Shown here: positions 9,536-19,356 of the stretch, piece after piece
How the letters are laid out: every line of letters begins with the position of its first letter
How positions within the stretch are numbered: the stretch's first letter is position 1
Source of the DNA: Arachnopeziza araneosa
Lineage: Eukaryota > Ascomycota > Leotiomycetes > Helotiales > Arachnopezizaceae
Direction: 5' to 3'
Length of the DNA: 21,442 nt
Assembly: GCA_003988855.1 (NCBI GenBank)
Contig: QYAI01000250.1
Coordinates: 1-21,442, forward strand
Made by a program: the position numbers and the translations under genes
The notes under the pieces: model-generated
Databases searched by the model: none
What the model was told of the DNA's origin: nothing
The model's input: only the letters and a program-made list of their open reading frames with translations

Positions 9536-10190
9536 ATTGTGGAGAGGAGCTTGTAAGAGGTAAACATGAGCTTTCCAAAAAAAAAAACCCCGGAAATCGG
9601 GAAAAGTACGACCTTGTCAATCGGGGGCCTGAGGCTGCGCAATCTCTTAGACCACAAACCACAGCTTAAAATCCGACTTCCACAACAAACACGTTATAAT
9701 CTCCCTTGACTTCGAGCATAATATTTTCCTCCAAATCTACCTCCAATTTAAAGTCCAAGACTTCATCAACTTCGGCAACCTCCAAGAAATCCAACAGCAC
9801 ATCAACGGGTATATAAGCACTTCCTTCATCTGATTCAAGCGCGTCGAGCTCGACAAGCAAATCAAAAACCAACAAATCGACCTCCACACGCCTAATCACA
9901 GTCACCTCAGATGAAGGATACCCATCATCTACGTGACACACTAACCACCGTTGCAGTCGATCCAAGGTTAACTAATAGCATCCTACTTCCTTAATGTTGA
10001 GTCAATCTCTTTGGCGTCTCATCTTTCTCATGCAGCAGACGTAGTAAAATATTAGCCGACCCGAGAAACATGGATATAACTGTCTCTGGAGCTATATTGA
10101 TTCATTTTGAATTGCGTAGTGATATTTCTAGCTGAACAACTCAAAGTTGACATCATCACGTCATAACATCATGTCTATTCCTGTTTTACA
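9536..10190. other. Intergenic stretch with low-complexity Asp/Glu/Val versus Ser/Thr/Lys reading
   Basis: Contains an A-run near 9579-9589 just upstream of the STAND/TPR gene. A 99-codon minus-strand open frame at 9666-9965 has no ATG and reads as alternating acidic and hydrophobic residues. The plus strand reads Ser/Thr/Lys-rich with stops. This looks like low-complexity DNA, perhaps the relic of a Ser/Thr-rich tail, not a working gene. Confidence 0.45.
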
Positions 10191-12508
10191 TCAAGCAAAC
10201 CTTCGACTCTTACTAGGTTTCAAGAATTCCTCGATTTCACTTGTCAAGGCAAATTTCCCGACTTCTTGTTCCGCTTGCACATCCCTGATTTGCACTTTCA
10301 TTATCTCAAGAAACTTGGCACGCAGTGGCCCATCTAAAGTGCTTCCCGACCCAGGACTAATGCCAGGAATGGATACGTAAGGGTTATCTATCGTAGATGA
10401 CGAAACATAACCCAAGATATCAGGGGTAAACAATTGGTGTTGCAGCCAAATGTTCAAACCGCAGCAGGCAAGTAGGAAAATATATGTTATCATGACACCG
10501 GTAAAGAATATCCAATTGCATCGTACGATCTGAAATGGCACCACTATCAGGGGTGTCGCCGAAACAGACACCATCTTTTCATTACCCTGCGACACTGAGG
10601 TGCCTGAATCCAGGTGTTAAAGAGTGTCGTCAGCTGTCTTGCAAAGGTTACATTATCGAGTTCAGAGAGGTCGACAAGGCCAGGCTGAAAAGAAGCGTTA
10701 TAGCTTTGTGCAAGGAATTGTTCCGTATATGACGAGGTATTAACAGAACCTGCATCTAGTAATGGCCATTTTCCGAAATTGCTAGCTGCACTACTATAAT
10801 TTTTGAATGCCGTGTCATTTGAGAGAGTAGCGACAGCAATTGCCTGTACATAACAGCTAAATCCTCCAATAATGATGGCAGTATCGAAGCAACTCACGGT
10901 GATGTTCCTAGTATTGAGGAATAAAAGGCAATGCCAAAGAGTGACTTTTGAATTGTAAAATGACCCGAAGAGTACATTTTGTGGGTATTCCGACGGAGAC
11001 GAGAACGTGAAATTCGTATCGAAGAAGAAGCCAGTGTTGAAAACTCGTCCCGGATTCAAGTCAGAGTAGTTGGTATAAATAAATTCTTGCCCTAGCATTG
11101 ACGTCCAAGATCCATTGGAAGAATCTTCGGTAACTAACGGACAGCTGAGCTCGTATTGGCCAACTGCAAATGTTACATTTGATTCTAAATAAAAACCAGA
11201 TCCTCGAAGAGATGATAGCAATCCTTTGGTCGTGACTGCGTCGCCTGTTGGAGAGAATAAGTAGGGACCATAGTTCTGATTACCAAGAAGACTTGTGTAG
11301 TCTGCTGGAGACAATTCTAGTCTGGTATATTCCGGCGGTATCGTCCAAGACTGGTTACTCGGAATCATCGGTAATAATTGTCTGAAGCTATGGTAAGTGA
11401 AAATTTTTATATTCTTAAATTTTTTCCAACTGAGATAGATTTACTTGAAATGGTGCGATGAAGATTAAATTGTACGTACGCGTCATTTTGGTCAGTCACA
11501 CTCGCCTCCAAATAAAAGCCAATATCCTCCTTCATTGAATGTGAGATAGCAGAGAAGTACTTAACTTTGATGCGGAAAAGATCGGTGTTATTATCAGCGA
11601 TCCACGCTACATTTGACGTAGCATGTTTGACGTCTTGCAAACTCAGGATTCGCAGTGAGGCTTGGCCTACCAGAGGGGACATTATCCATAAGAGAATAAG
11701 ACCAATTTCAATCCCTCCCAGAGTACTAAGAGAGGATATTATCGTCATCGTACTAGCAAGCGACCTGCTTCCATCAAGGATCTCTAAAGTCTTGATGGTT
11801 AATATTAGCCTTTAACAACCAACTTGTGTCTGCAACTCTACCTTTAGATTTGACCCTCTCTCAGCTTTCCATCTAGCAACTAGCTTAATGCTAGCCCCAA
11901 ATATCTCTGCAAACAAGATCGGAAAGGCGGTCGGGGTTATTTTAGCCACTTCCATCAAGCGGAGATTCAAAGCTTGGTTACTAGGCCCTTCATTTTGCAT
12001 CAATGCATCAAAAGTACCATTAGGATAATAAATCCGGGTTGAAGCTTCTTCGTTTAGTACGTATAGTGGTTCACTAGTAGTATATTTGATTCTCGCTCCG
12101 GGATATGTTGAATCAATACTAGCTGATAGGAGAGCCATCACTAGAACACCGTTAGCAATTTACAACTTGAAGATTTGCTTCAGTCGCACCGATAAAACAT
12201 AAAACCCCGACAGCCATGAGAATATAGATGCAAATCTCCCATCTATGAGTTTTTCCATGTAAACTAGTTGTCATAGCAGACATCGGCCATCCTTTGGGTG
12301 AAAGATCGACGGTGGTCTTGGTTCCATAAGCATTTTCAGTCTCTTCAGGGCTGTCCACAACAATATCAGCAGTCTCTTTAGAACTTTCTACCACAACCTC
12401 ATCCACCACAACATTGTTTTGGGCAGTTTCTATCATTGCATCCGAGCTAGAACGTAGTGGTGACGCTACTCCGATGTCAGAACCAGACAAAGAGTTATCA
12501 GATGACAT
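10191..12508 (-). CDS. Uncharacterised fungal multi-pass membrane protein with glycosylated loop
   Basis: Five-exon model: 12508-12190, 12140-11824, 11781-11480, 11387-10586, 10529-10191; 693 codons in total, all phases matching. Introns are 49, 42, 92 and 56 nt. The best supported are the first (CTAAC branch, TTCTAG acceptor), the third (GTACGT donor) and the last (GTAATG donor, CTGAT branch, TTTCAG acceptor). Intron 2 has an alternative GTAGAG donor. The protein has an acidic Ser-rich cytosolic N-terminus (1-90) and TM1 near 91-113, joined across intron 1. A conserved RWKAERGSNL block follows, then TM2 (IEIGLILLWIMSPLVGQASLR). A loop of over 300 residues carries many N-x-S/T sites. The last TM is IFFTGVMITYIFLLACCGLNI, before a tail with FTPDILGYVSSSTIDNPY. 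The SPL-GQASLR and PDILGYVSS--DNPY blocks recur in a large Pezizomycotina family of unknown function. It probably sits in the plasma or an internal membrane. An in-frame ATG at 12544 is also possible. Confidence 0.8.
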
Positions 12509-12544
12509 CTTATATTTGTGTGGGCTTAATGGAAGTTTCCACAA

Positions 12545-13559
12545 AAAGGATTCAAGTCGAGATTTGCAGCTGATGATAATCTGTCAATGCGAAAAGTTAA
12601 CGTATTTAATGATTTCAAGATTAGGCAGGATTAGGTTGATGCACGACATATTAGGGAAGGCTGCGGTAACAGCAATCTTAACAAAGTCTCCCGCAATGAG
12701 AGCAGAAAGCCGAATCCCATTTGCGATATTGCCATGCATGCATAAACGAATTATCTGGACAAAATTTAGATTACCGAACGTTGCAAACGAGGCTTGGAAC
12801 AGAGTGCTTACGGTGGAAGATGTTGCGGGTTACGTGGCGCTGCAGAGGAACCGCCGACAGTCAGAAAGCGTGCATCCATATCAAATATCGTAACACCACT
12901 GAGCTCAATAATTAATGATTTACGAGAGAAGACTACTAAAAGGTGGGATATATAAACTTGTTCAGTTAAGCAAACACCAGCTGTGACATATCTACACGGT
13001 CTTTCGTCGCGTAACCATATCCCAACGACAAGGATCTTCCCAGATGTGAAAAATATAACACATCTGCCAAACTGTTAAATGATCAATCTTCACTCTGAAA
13101 GAACATCTGACTCTGATTGAACTAGTCATACACAGAGGAGAGGCTTTGAAGCTTCCAGGCACGTGCATCGCCTCAAATCGAGTGGATGCTAGGCAGCCTT
13201 TCTTGAAGGCATTTTAAAGAACTGCCTTGCGCCAATGAAAGAACAATAGTTAAACCAAGTTATTTCATCTCCCCGTAAGCGTTGATCCAGAAGGAATATA
13301 TAGTAATACACCTCAGACTGTAGAGGAAGCCAATTTAAAAATGAACTGCTTTCTCTTCAAGTTGCTTTAAGAGGTATACTTTGGACAAACTCGGCTTATT
13401 TAGTACTTGGATAGAAATATATACACATAAAGAATGGTAGTTAAGAAGAGTCTTTTGAAACCCTATAGGACCGTGGTCCGAAAGGGGAACTGACCCGACT
13501 GTGCCGCTCATCGGCAATACAAATCCTAATTATCCACCTGCAAGGACCTACACCCCGCG
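12545..13559. other. Divergent intergenic stretch
   Basis: Lies between the minus-strand membrane-protein gene and the plus-strand desaturase gene, so it should hold both promoters. A TATATAAA near 12949 on the plus strand precedes no coding frame. No supportable gene is seen. Confidence 0.5.
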
Positions 13560-13566
13560 TATATAT
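13560..13566 (+). promoter_or_regulatory. TATA box of the desaturase gene
   Basis: TATATAT, 117 bp upstream of the desaturase ATG at 13683. It implies a transcription start around 13590-13610, upstream of the small open frame at 13622. Confidence 0.5.
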
Positions 13567-13621
13567 CTACCGGAGTCTCGCTCTGGAATCAATCCATCCC
13601 AGATAGGTGTTCGGTCAAGAC

Positions 13622-13690
13622 ATGTCAGCCTCCCAGCAAACTCTAGCACAATCTCTTTTCGCTGCAATCAATCTATGTCAGGATGGATAA
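13622..13690 (+). promoter_or_regulatory. Upstream ORF overlapping the desaturase start
   Basis: An ATG at 13622 (G at -3) opens 22 codons ending with TAA at 13688-13690, five bases past the A of the desaturase start codon at 13683. A second out-of-frame ATG at 13675, in weak context (T at -3), opens a longer overlapping frame. The main ATG has A at -3 and G at +4. The arrangement would favour translation by leaky scanning if the transcript begins before 13622. Confidence 0.4.
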
Positions 13691-15195
13691 GCCGTCCGAA
13701 GACCTCAGCTACAACGAGGGTTGTCCAAGCGAGCAGCTCGCCCAACCAGGATGTAAATCGTCTGCAAGCGATGACCAACATACGCAAAAGTACGGCAAGC
13801 TTCTGGACCTCGATGGCAACGGGTTCAAGATCCCGGATTACACGATGAAGCAGATATACGATGCCATTCCAAAAGACTGCTTCGAACGAAACGTCTTCAA
13901 GTCCCTCCGTTACCTATTTCAAGATCTCTCTTTCATTGCACTCACATTTTACATCTTCAACAGATGGGTCACGCCTGAATACATCTCATCCTACCCCCTC
14001 CGCTTCGCCCTCTGGTCCGTCTACGCCTTCCTGCAAGGCGTCTTCGGCAGCGGCGTGTGGGTGCTCGCCCACGAGTGCGGGCACATGGCCTTCTCGACAT
14101 CAGCGCGCTTCAATGACACACTCGGCTTCATCATCCATAGCGCGATGCTGGTCCCGTACTTCTCCTTCAAGATCGTGCATCGCAACCACCACAAGCACAA
14201 CGCCAACATGTCGACCGACACGTCGCTGGTGCCGCCGACGCGCCTTGCCTACGCCCGGAGCGTCGGGAAGAGCATCGAGAGCGTGGCTGAGTATGCCGCC
14301 GAGACGCCTATCCATTCGTTTCTGAGTTTGGTGTTTCAGCAGACGGTTGGGTGGCCGGTTTATATGGGCACCATGATGGGGGTGGGTGAGCATTGGTTTG
14401 AGAGGAAGGCGAAGCGGGGTGGGATTGTGAAGCCGGAGAGGAATGAGGATGGGACCATTGTCAGGAGACTCGGGTTCGGGGATAGTCAACTCAATCCATT
14501 CTGTCCGCTCTTCGACACAATGGACGCAAAATTGATCATCCTTTCAGATATAGGATTACTCGTCATGTTTTCCATTCTATACAACCTAGGCCAGAAATTC
14601 GGCTGGATGAACCTCGCCGTCTGGTACGGTATACCATATATGTGGATCAACTACTGGCTCTGTAAGCCCCCCTTCCCCTATCTCGCTTAACCCACCCCCT
14701 CTCCCTACCGAGTCAACAAGCAGAAAACATCCTAACGCATCCCCAGTCCTCGTGACCTACCTCCAGCACTACGACGGGACCCTCCCGCGCTACAACCCGG
14801 CCACGTGGACCTTCACCCGAGGCGCCGCCGCCACCATCGACCGGGACTTTGGCTGGGGCGACCGCTACTTCGCGCACCACATCGTGGGCTCGCACGTCCT
14901 GCACCACCACGTCTCGACCATCCCGCACTACCACGCGATGCGCGCGTCCGCGGCCATCCAGCCCGTCATGGGCGCCCACTACCGCAGCGACACGGCGCGC
15001 TCCGGCATGTGGAACTACACGAGGACTTTTTGGCGCCTGAGGAGCAGGTGTGCGTGGGTGGAGCCGAGTAGGGATGCCGTGGGTGAGGGGAGAGATGTGC
15101 TGTTTTTTAGGAATCGGAGGCGTGTGGGCGTGCCGCCGGCGGTTGTGCAGAGGAAGGAGGAGGTGGGGGAGAGGGAGGTGTGGATAGATGAATAG
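13683..15195 (+). CDS. Delta-12-type (oleate) fatty acid desaturase paralogue
   Basis: Membrane-bound di-iron desaturase of the fungal FAD2 type. It would insert a double bond (or perhaps a triple or conjugated bond) into an acyl chain at the ER using cytochrome b5 electrons. Exons 13683-14661 and 14747-15195 give 475 residues; the 85-nt intron has a GTAAGC donor, CTAAC branch and CCCAG acceptor. Histidine boxes are HECGH (130-134), HRNHH (166-170) and HVLHH (376-380). Other family blocks are KQIYDAIPKDCFER (56-69), LQHYDGTLPRY (332-342), FTRGAAATIDRDFG (349-362) and STIPHYHA (382-389). Hydrophobic spans lie near 83-96, 107-129, 210-232, 283-302 and 309-331. Box residues differ from standard fungal delta-12 enzymes (HECGH-M instead of HECGH-Q; HRNHHKHNANM in box 2). 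The C-terminal tail after 437 is basic and unusual. Regiochemistry cannot be read from sequence. Confidence 0.92.
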
Positions 15196-15595
15196 ATGGA
15201 ATGCTATTGACGTGGATTTTGGACGAGGCGACGGACGAGGTGCTGTACCTAGGCGCCAATTACATGGCGTTGCGGCTCTCCGTCTTTAGACCTTCTGTTT
15301 TGCGAGAATACTAAATCCATAAATAATATTTCTCATCTTGCTGGTATTGTACCCCGATACTATGTCGGAAAGTCCATTCAGTTTTCATTTCTGAGCCTTA
15401 CATTACACTAGTTAAATCTTACACTTCGAATTGCTGCTATATGTTCAGCGAAAAGAATTGTATCAAAATCTGTGACCATGAGTCATCAATATCATTCTGC
15501 TATCGTACATTTACATTTACAACTACAACGCTTTATCCAAACTTCAAAACTCCTTCCCACGCCATCACACATTCAAAGCCTCACGCGATATTTCC
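15196..15595. other. Spacer between convergent desaturase and monooxygenase genes
   Basis: No open frame. AATAAT-type polyadenylation signals on the plus strand near 15318-15328 suit the desaturase mRNA end. Confidence 0.45.
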
Positions 15596-16557
15596 TCAGA
15601 TCTGCGGCACATAGACATTCTCCTTGAACATATCCCCAACCAAATTCTTATCATCCACCAAGCCCCTTCTTCTTGAACTCGTTCTCAGCGCTCCCTTGTT
15701 AGCATCCAACAACGGGCTAACCCACTCCTCCTTGACCTCTCCACCGACCAACTTCCCATCCTTCTTCAAGAACGTCGTCTTCCCAAGCATGGTCGGCTGG
15801 AAATTGATGTAGACAGCTTCCCACATGCTAGCATCTGCCTCAAACACTTCGTGCATGAAGCCGATGTGCTTGTGGTGCTTGAGCGTCGAGTCCCACCATC
15901 GCCAGGCCTCACGATGGGCCGGACCGTGGGCATATTTGTGGACATCCTCGATGGACCGCCAATAGCTCAGTAAAATGAATTCGACGGCACCGTTGTCATC
16001 TGTGCGAGTGAGAGCGGTCTGGCCAAGGAATCCATTACTTTGAGTGGTATCCGTCTCCAACTCCGTCGTCATCTTCTCGAATAAACTTCCCACGGTTCCA
16101 AAATCCGGGGCAAAGATTCCTAATGGATGATTGCTCTTCGCTCCGAGGAAAAGGATTGCGATCTTCTCTTTGCCGGGACCTTGGTAGTTCCCGTTGCGAT
16201 CCATCAGCTGGGCTGTGGATTTTTTGGGGATCGCATTCTCAAGATAAGGGTTGGGTAGTATGTCATAGGTGATGAGCATGGTGTGAGTTAAGCGGATGAT
16301 GAGAAGCGTGATGGCTGGGGAGAGGGCGTAGATGGTGGGGATGGGGAGGAGAACCAGGCCTGTCTGGATGGTAGCTCCAATAAGGAGAAGTGTACTGAGG
16401 GAGAGGTTGTCATGAAGAGCCTGTGGATTCGGTTAGCTTACGATGCTTGAGCCTCAATGGACATGCTGGGACTGACCCGTATAAAGCCTGCCGTGCTGCC
16501 AAGATTGGACCCTCGTGGCCGAGTGTGAGATGGCGGAACGAGAGTTTTGAAGTCCAT
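15596..16557 (-). CDS. af470-like (DUF4188) monooxygenase-family protein, membrane-anchored
   Basis: Two-exon, 301-residue model. Exon 1 (16557-16477) encodes 27 residues starting MDFKTLVPPSHTR. A 56-nt phase-0 intron (16421-16476) has donor CGG|GTCAGT, branch GCTAAC and acceptor CCACAG. Exon 2 (16420-15596) adds hydrophobic segments at about 33-70 (STLLLIGATIQTGLVLL, ALSPAITLLIIRL), then the soluble ABM-like domain: KIAILFLGAKSNHPLG (about 113-128), VEFILLSYWRSIEDVHKYAHG (173-193) and HREAWRWWDSTLKHHKHIGFMHEVF (196-220). Starting at the internal ATG (16279) would lose the membrane segments. The family is known from the cofactor-independent monooxygenase of the fumagillin cluster; most members are uncharacterised. 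The paired His and Trp residues of the central helix are present. It is likely ER-anchored. Substrate unknown; its convergent neighbour is a desaturase. Confidence 0.87.
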
Positions 16558-16692
16558 TTTGAGCTTTGGGAGGGTTGAACAAGTTTTAGTATATATTTTT
16601 AAGAGGGATTGAAGAAGTCAATTCGCTGGACTGTGACTTGGAATGAGAAGATGGATGTGAAGAATGTGTGAACTGATGAGACGCCGACGGCC

Positions 16693-16702
16693 TTTATATA
16701 AA
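16693..16702 (-). promoter_or_regulatory. TATA box of the DUF4188 gene
   Basis: TTTATATAAA, itself palindromic, about 140 bp upstream of the ATG at 16557 and read as TATATAAA on the minus strand. A second TATATA lies only about 35 bp upstream of the ATG, too close to be the main box. Confidence 0.5.
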
Positions 16703-16741
16703 GGAATGCCTCAGGATAAGAGGCTGCCTAGGATGGATCGC

Positions 16742-16764
16742 GAACGCCGCAAACGCCGCAAACG
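16742..16764. repeat. Short AACGCCGCA tandem repeat
   Basis: The 9-bp unit AACGCCGCA occurs twice head to tail (16743-16760) and begins again (AACG), about 45 bp beyond the TATA box of the DUF4188 gene. It could be a doubled regulatory site. Confidence 0.4.
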
Positions 16765-18669
16765 TGTAAGGTTACGGTGATACCACCCCACCGAAGAAAT
16801 TGCCCGGTCGCTGAATGAGCTTCATGCTTACGGCCGTCGCACTTTTCCACAAGCAGCGGAGTTACGTAGGGTCCCGATGGGGTGCAGATTCTGGGGTTAC
16901 GCAAGAGAAGGACTTGGTGTCGGCGCGTTTTAAAACCCGAGGCTCGCATTCGCTTCGGGGTACTGTAGCAGGTCGCCAAAATTGCCATATTCAGTCAAGA
17001 ATGATACCAGAACAACTCAGGACTTGGTAAAGATCCTAGTAAGCGCAGATACTCTAGGTTGCAGTTTACTTGATTATAGAGGTTATTTTTAAGATCCAAA
17101 CGACTTGAAGAACAAGTGCTGTGCAGTCGTTCTTCTGAAGGGTTGGTGTTGGCGCTATTTCTTCCCTGGAGAGGTAACTTAGGTCAAGCCACCTGCTGAC
17201 ATAATTTCAGTATGATGTCATTAGTGGCTGACTTGGTCCGTGGACTGCCTTACCGAGGCTTACTTGCTCTCGAAGTTTGTTGAAGATGAATAGATATCTC
17301 TACATTTTGCAGCCTAAGACTTGCGAGAAACTTGCAGGATTTTAAGATTAGGGGACACTACGGGTTGTAACTGGGATGATGGTGGGTGGTGGTATTGTGA
17401 GCATATTCTCGGCTTTTCATCTTCCTAGTTGACGTAACTTCTAGTGTGTCTATCCAATTGTCTTCCAAATAATTATGTATTGTCTCTAGGGTAACAAATA
17501 TAACTTTTAGATACTCACGCCATATGCTAATCTATTACCAGTGAGCATTTAATATGATTTTTTTCTGCTTCAAAACAAATTTTGTTCTTCAAGACACGTA
17601 CGCTAAAATCGAGGTATCCGAGTTTCTTAATGTGCTTGCTTAAAGCTATTTAGATTCCCATGAAACCCAATGAAGTCTAGGATTGGCAATATTTTCCATT
17701 TCCACAAGTGAGGCGATGAAAGTTATTCCAAATCCGACCTACTCTCCCAGTGACCTTCTCAACTTGTGATGTCCGTGGAGAAGGTGTAAGGGAACGAAGG
17801 GTATGCAAGCCTGATGTATTCGAAGAGTAGAAAGCTAGGCTATATAGCTAGCCTGTCCTGAACGCGCTAAACGCTCCTTCCTGTCTCGTAACAGAAGGCC
17901 ATCCAATAGAGAATCTTACTCAGAGAACGACAAAGCCTGTACAGCTGCTCTCAAGAAGCAATATCTCTGCGATAACTTTTTCATAGTAATGGGCGTTTAA
18001 TTACTAACTTTGAATCCCTGTTCCTTTGCCAATGTGCCAAGCCAGATCTCAGGTGACTTCTCGCCGCTTTACTTATACCTGCTTCATCTTTCTCATCCGT
18101 GCTCACTCACTCCCATTTTTCTATACCCAAGAGTCGTTGGTATTACCGCTAATACGGTAGAGATTCTAGCAGATAACCAACTTTTGACGAGAGGAATCAT
18201 ACAATCGTACACCAAACAGTTCGCTAGAGTGTCACAACATCAACTGGGCCTTCATCTACTGTCCAAGTAGCACAAGGCTGAGGCGGATTATGTGTAGCGC
18301 TGGTGAGTAGCTGAGTCTTCGTGGCAGGAATAGGGGCAATGCCACTGTCCATTTTTGTACTTTGTGGCTTTGAACGCGCTTTGTACCGCGATCCTGTCTC
18401 TAAAATGTCAACCTCTATTGGTCGAGATTTCTTGGCAAACTCATTTCAATCCTGCCAAGACCACAGCTTACTGGAAAAGTATACCTGGTGGAGATAATTC
18501 TGGGATGGTTTCCTAGAAATGTTCTGGGCCAGGAATTTACAGATATATTTGTTTCTGCCTCGGACGGACTTTCTGGCGGTGCATTTTTGAACCTCCTCAC
18601 CGTTTCTTAGCAGCATTCGCTTCCAATTTAGATTGCAAAAATTCAATTGAGGAGATCATACGCTGTAAA
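16765..18669. other. Long intergenic stretch, no supportable gene
   Basis: Nearly 2 kb without a gene I can defend. Small open frames at 16815-17030 (plus), 18010-18270 (plus) and 18446-18646 (minus) show no motifs or splice support. A plus-strand frame without ATG at 18404-18610 reads smoothly as protein (LTGKVYLVEIILGWFPRN) and might be an exon remnant. No terminal inverted repeats or transposase motifs were seen. Confidence 0.45.
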
Positions 18670-19356
18670 ATGCGTCTTCATTACCTGTTCTCCATTTGTG
18701 CTTTGTTCTTCTTCAGGGGCCGGTGCTACTTGCAATGGGTCCAGCACACGGACAGCTGCATTACAAGCTCTCCAATGCTAGGGAATTCCGAGTTTTGCTG
18801 CAACGCCTTCTGCGTCGACAACACCATCGCAGGCAACCCTGAACAGTGCCTCAACTACGATGATCCTTGCCAGGATGTCATTCCAACGCCGTCATGTGGA
18901 TCAAGCCAGACCTATACTGGCGTAAAGAGAGATTGGGTTGATGTTGACGGAGTGTGTCGACAACAAGTCTGTGGCCAACCGCAGAAGTTCAGCTGGGCGT
19001 GGACTTGCTGCGATTGTCCTGCTGGGTTTGTGAGCTTTAATCATGGCGCGTGTGCCTTGTATCCCTCTACCTATTCTTGTGTTGGCTGCACGGATCCAAA
19101 AGAATTGCTCACTGGAAATACTGTTGATGGATTCAAATGTATACTTCGTCTATCCACATCAACTACTTCGACATCTTCGACTCCAACTTCTTCAAAATCT
19201 TTCACTTCCACCTCATCGACTCGAATTTCTTCCAAGTCTTCAACACGCGCTCCTTCAACATCTTCAACATCTTCAACTCCAAACTCCAAACTCTTCAAAA
19301 CTATCAACTCCAAATTCTTCAAAACTATCAACACACACTTCTTCAACATCTTCTAA
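18670..19356 (+). CDS. Secreted 16-Cys protein with Ser/Thr-rich tail cut by frameshift
   Basis: The 228-residue frame starts with a hydrophobic signal-like segment (LHYLFSICALFFF, 3-15). A compact domain at 30-157 has sixteen cysteines (30, 43, 44, 48, 60, 67, 76, 96, 101, 113, 114, 116, 128, 137, 140, 157), which could form eight disulfides. Recurring blocks are CVDNTIAGNPEQCLNYDDPC (48-67), KRDWVDVDGVC (86-96) and YSCVGCTDP (135-143). A Ser/Thr-rich linker follows from 161, as in cell-wall or GPI-type proteins. A 7-bp tandem duplication (AACTCCA at 19275-19288) shifts the frame, and the tail ends in a non-Ser/Thr sequence at 19356. The alternative frame stays Ser/Thr-rich to a stop at 19579. 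The ATG seems right, although TTCTTCTTCAG near 18714 could be a splice acceptor. Family unknown to me; cell-surface or effector-like roles are guesses. Confidence 0.75.
   Translation: MRLHYLFSICALFFFRGRCYLQWVQHTDSCITSSPMLGNSEFCCNAFCVDNTIAGNPEQCLNYDDPCQDVIPTPSCGSSQTYTGVKRDWVDVDGVCRQQVCGQPQKFSWAWTCCDCPAGFVSFNHGACALYPSTYSCVGCTDPKELLTGNTVDGFKCILRLSTSTTSTSSTPTSSKSFTSTSSTRISSKSSTRAPSTSSTSSTPNSKLFKTINSKFFKTINTHFFNIF
19275..19293 (+). repeat. 7-bp tandem duplication causing frameshift
   Basis: AACTCCA is repeated head to tail at 19275-19281 and 19282-19288 and begins a third time (AACTC). Since 7 is not a multiple of 3, one copy too many moves the downstream Ser/Thr codons out of frame. Just after it lies an imperfect 24-bp (8-codon) tandem repeat, CTCCAAA-Y-TCTTCAAAACTATCAA, so the region is slippage-prone. 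Confidence 0.75.

Noticed and set aside
9579..9589. A-run as a possible retroposon poly(A) tail
   Set aside because: There is no element body or target-site duplication beside it; probably a simple homopolymer.
9666..9965. 99-codon minus-strand frame rich in Asp, Glu, Val and Leu
   Set aside because: It starts at a non-ATG codon, is low complexity, and mirrors a Ser/Thr/Lys-rich plus-strand reading with stops; no gene can be defended.
13861..14489. Ser/Thr/Arg-rich and Pro/His-rich frames inside the desaturase
   Set aside because: They are shadows of the GC-rich desaturase coding sequence in other frames and strand.
14713..15071. Long frames antisense to and overlapping desaturase exon 2
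   Set aside because: High GC content lowers stop frequency; only the frame with HVLHH and STIPHYHA matches the desaturase family.
17834..17853. Imperfect palindrome around GCTATATAGC
   Set aside because: Short, isolated, and not next to any gene or terminal repeat; likely chance in AT-rich DNA.
18404..18610. Plus-strand open stretch reading smoothly as protein
   Set aside because: It has no ATG, no clear splice sites and is in a different frame from the downstream gene; kept only as a remark.
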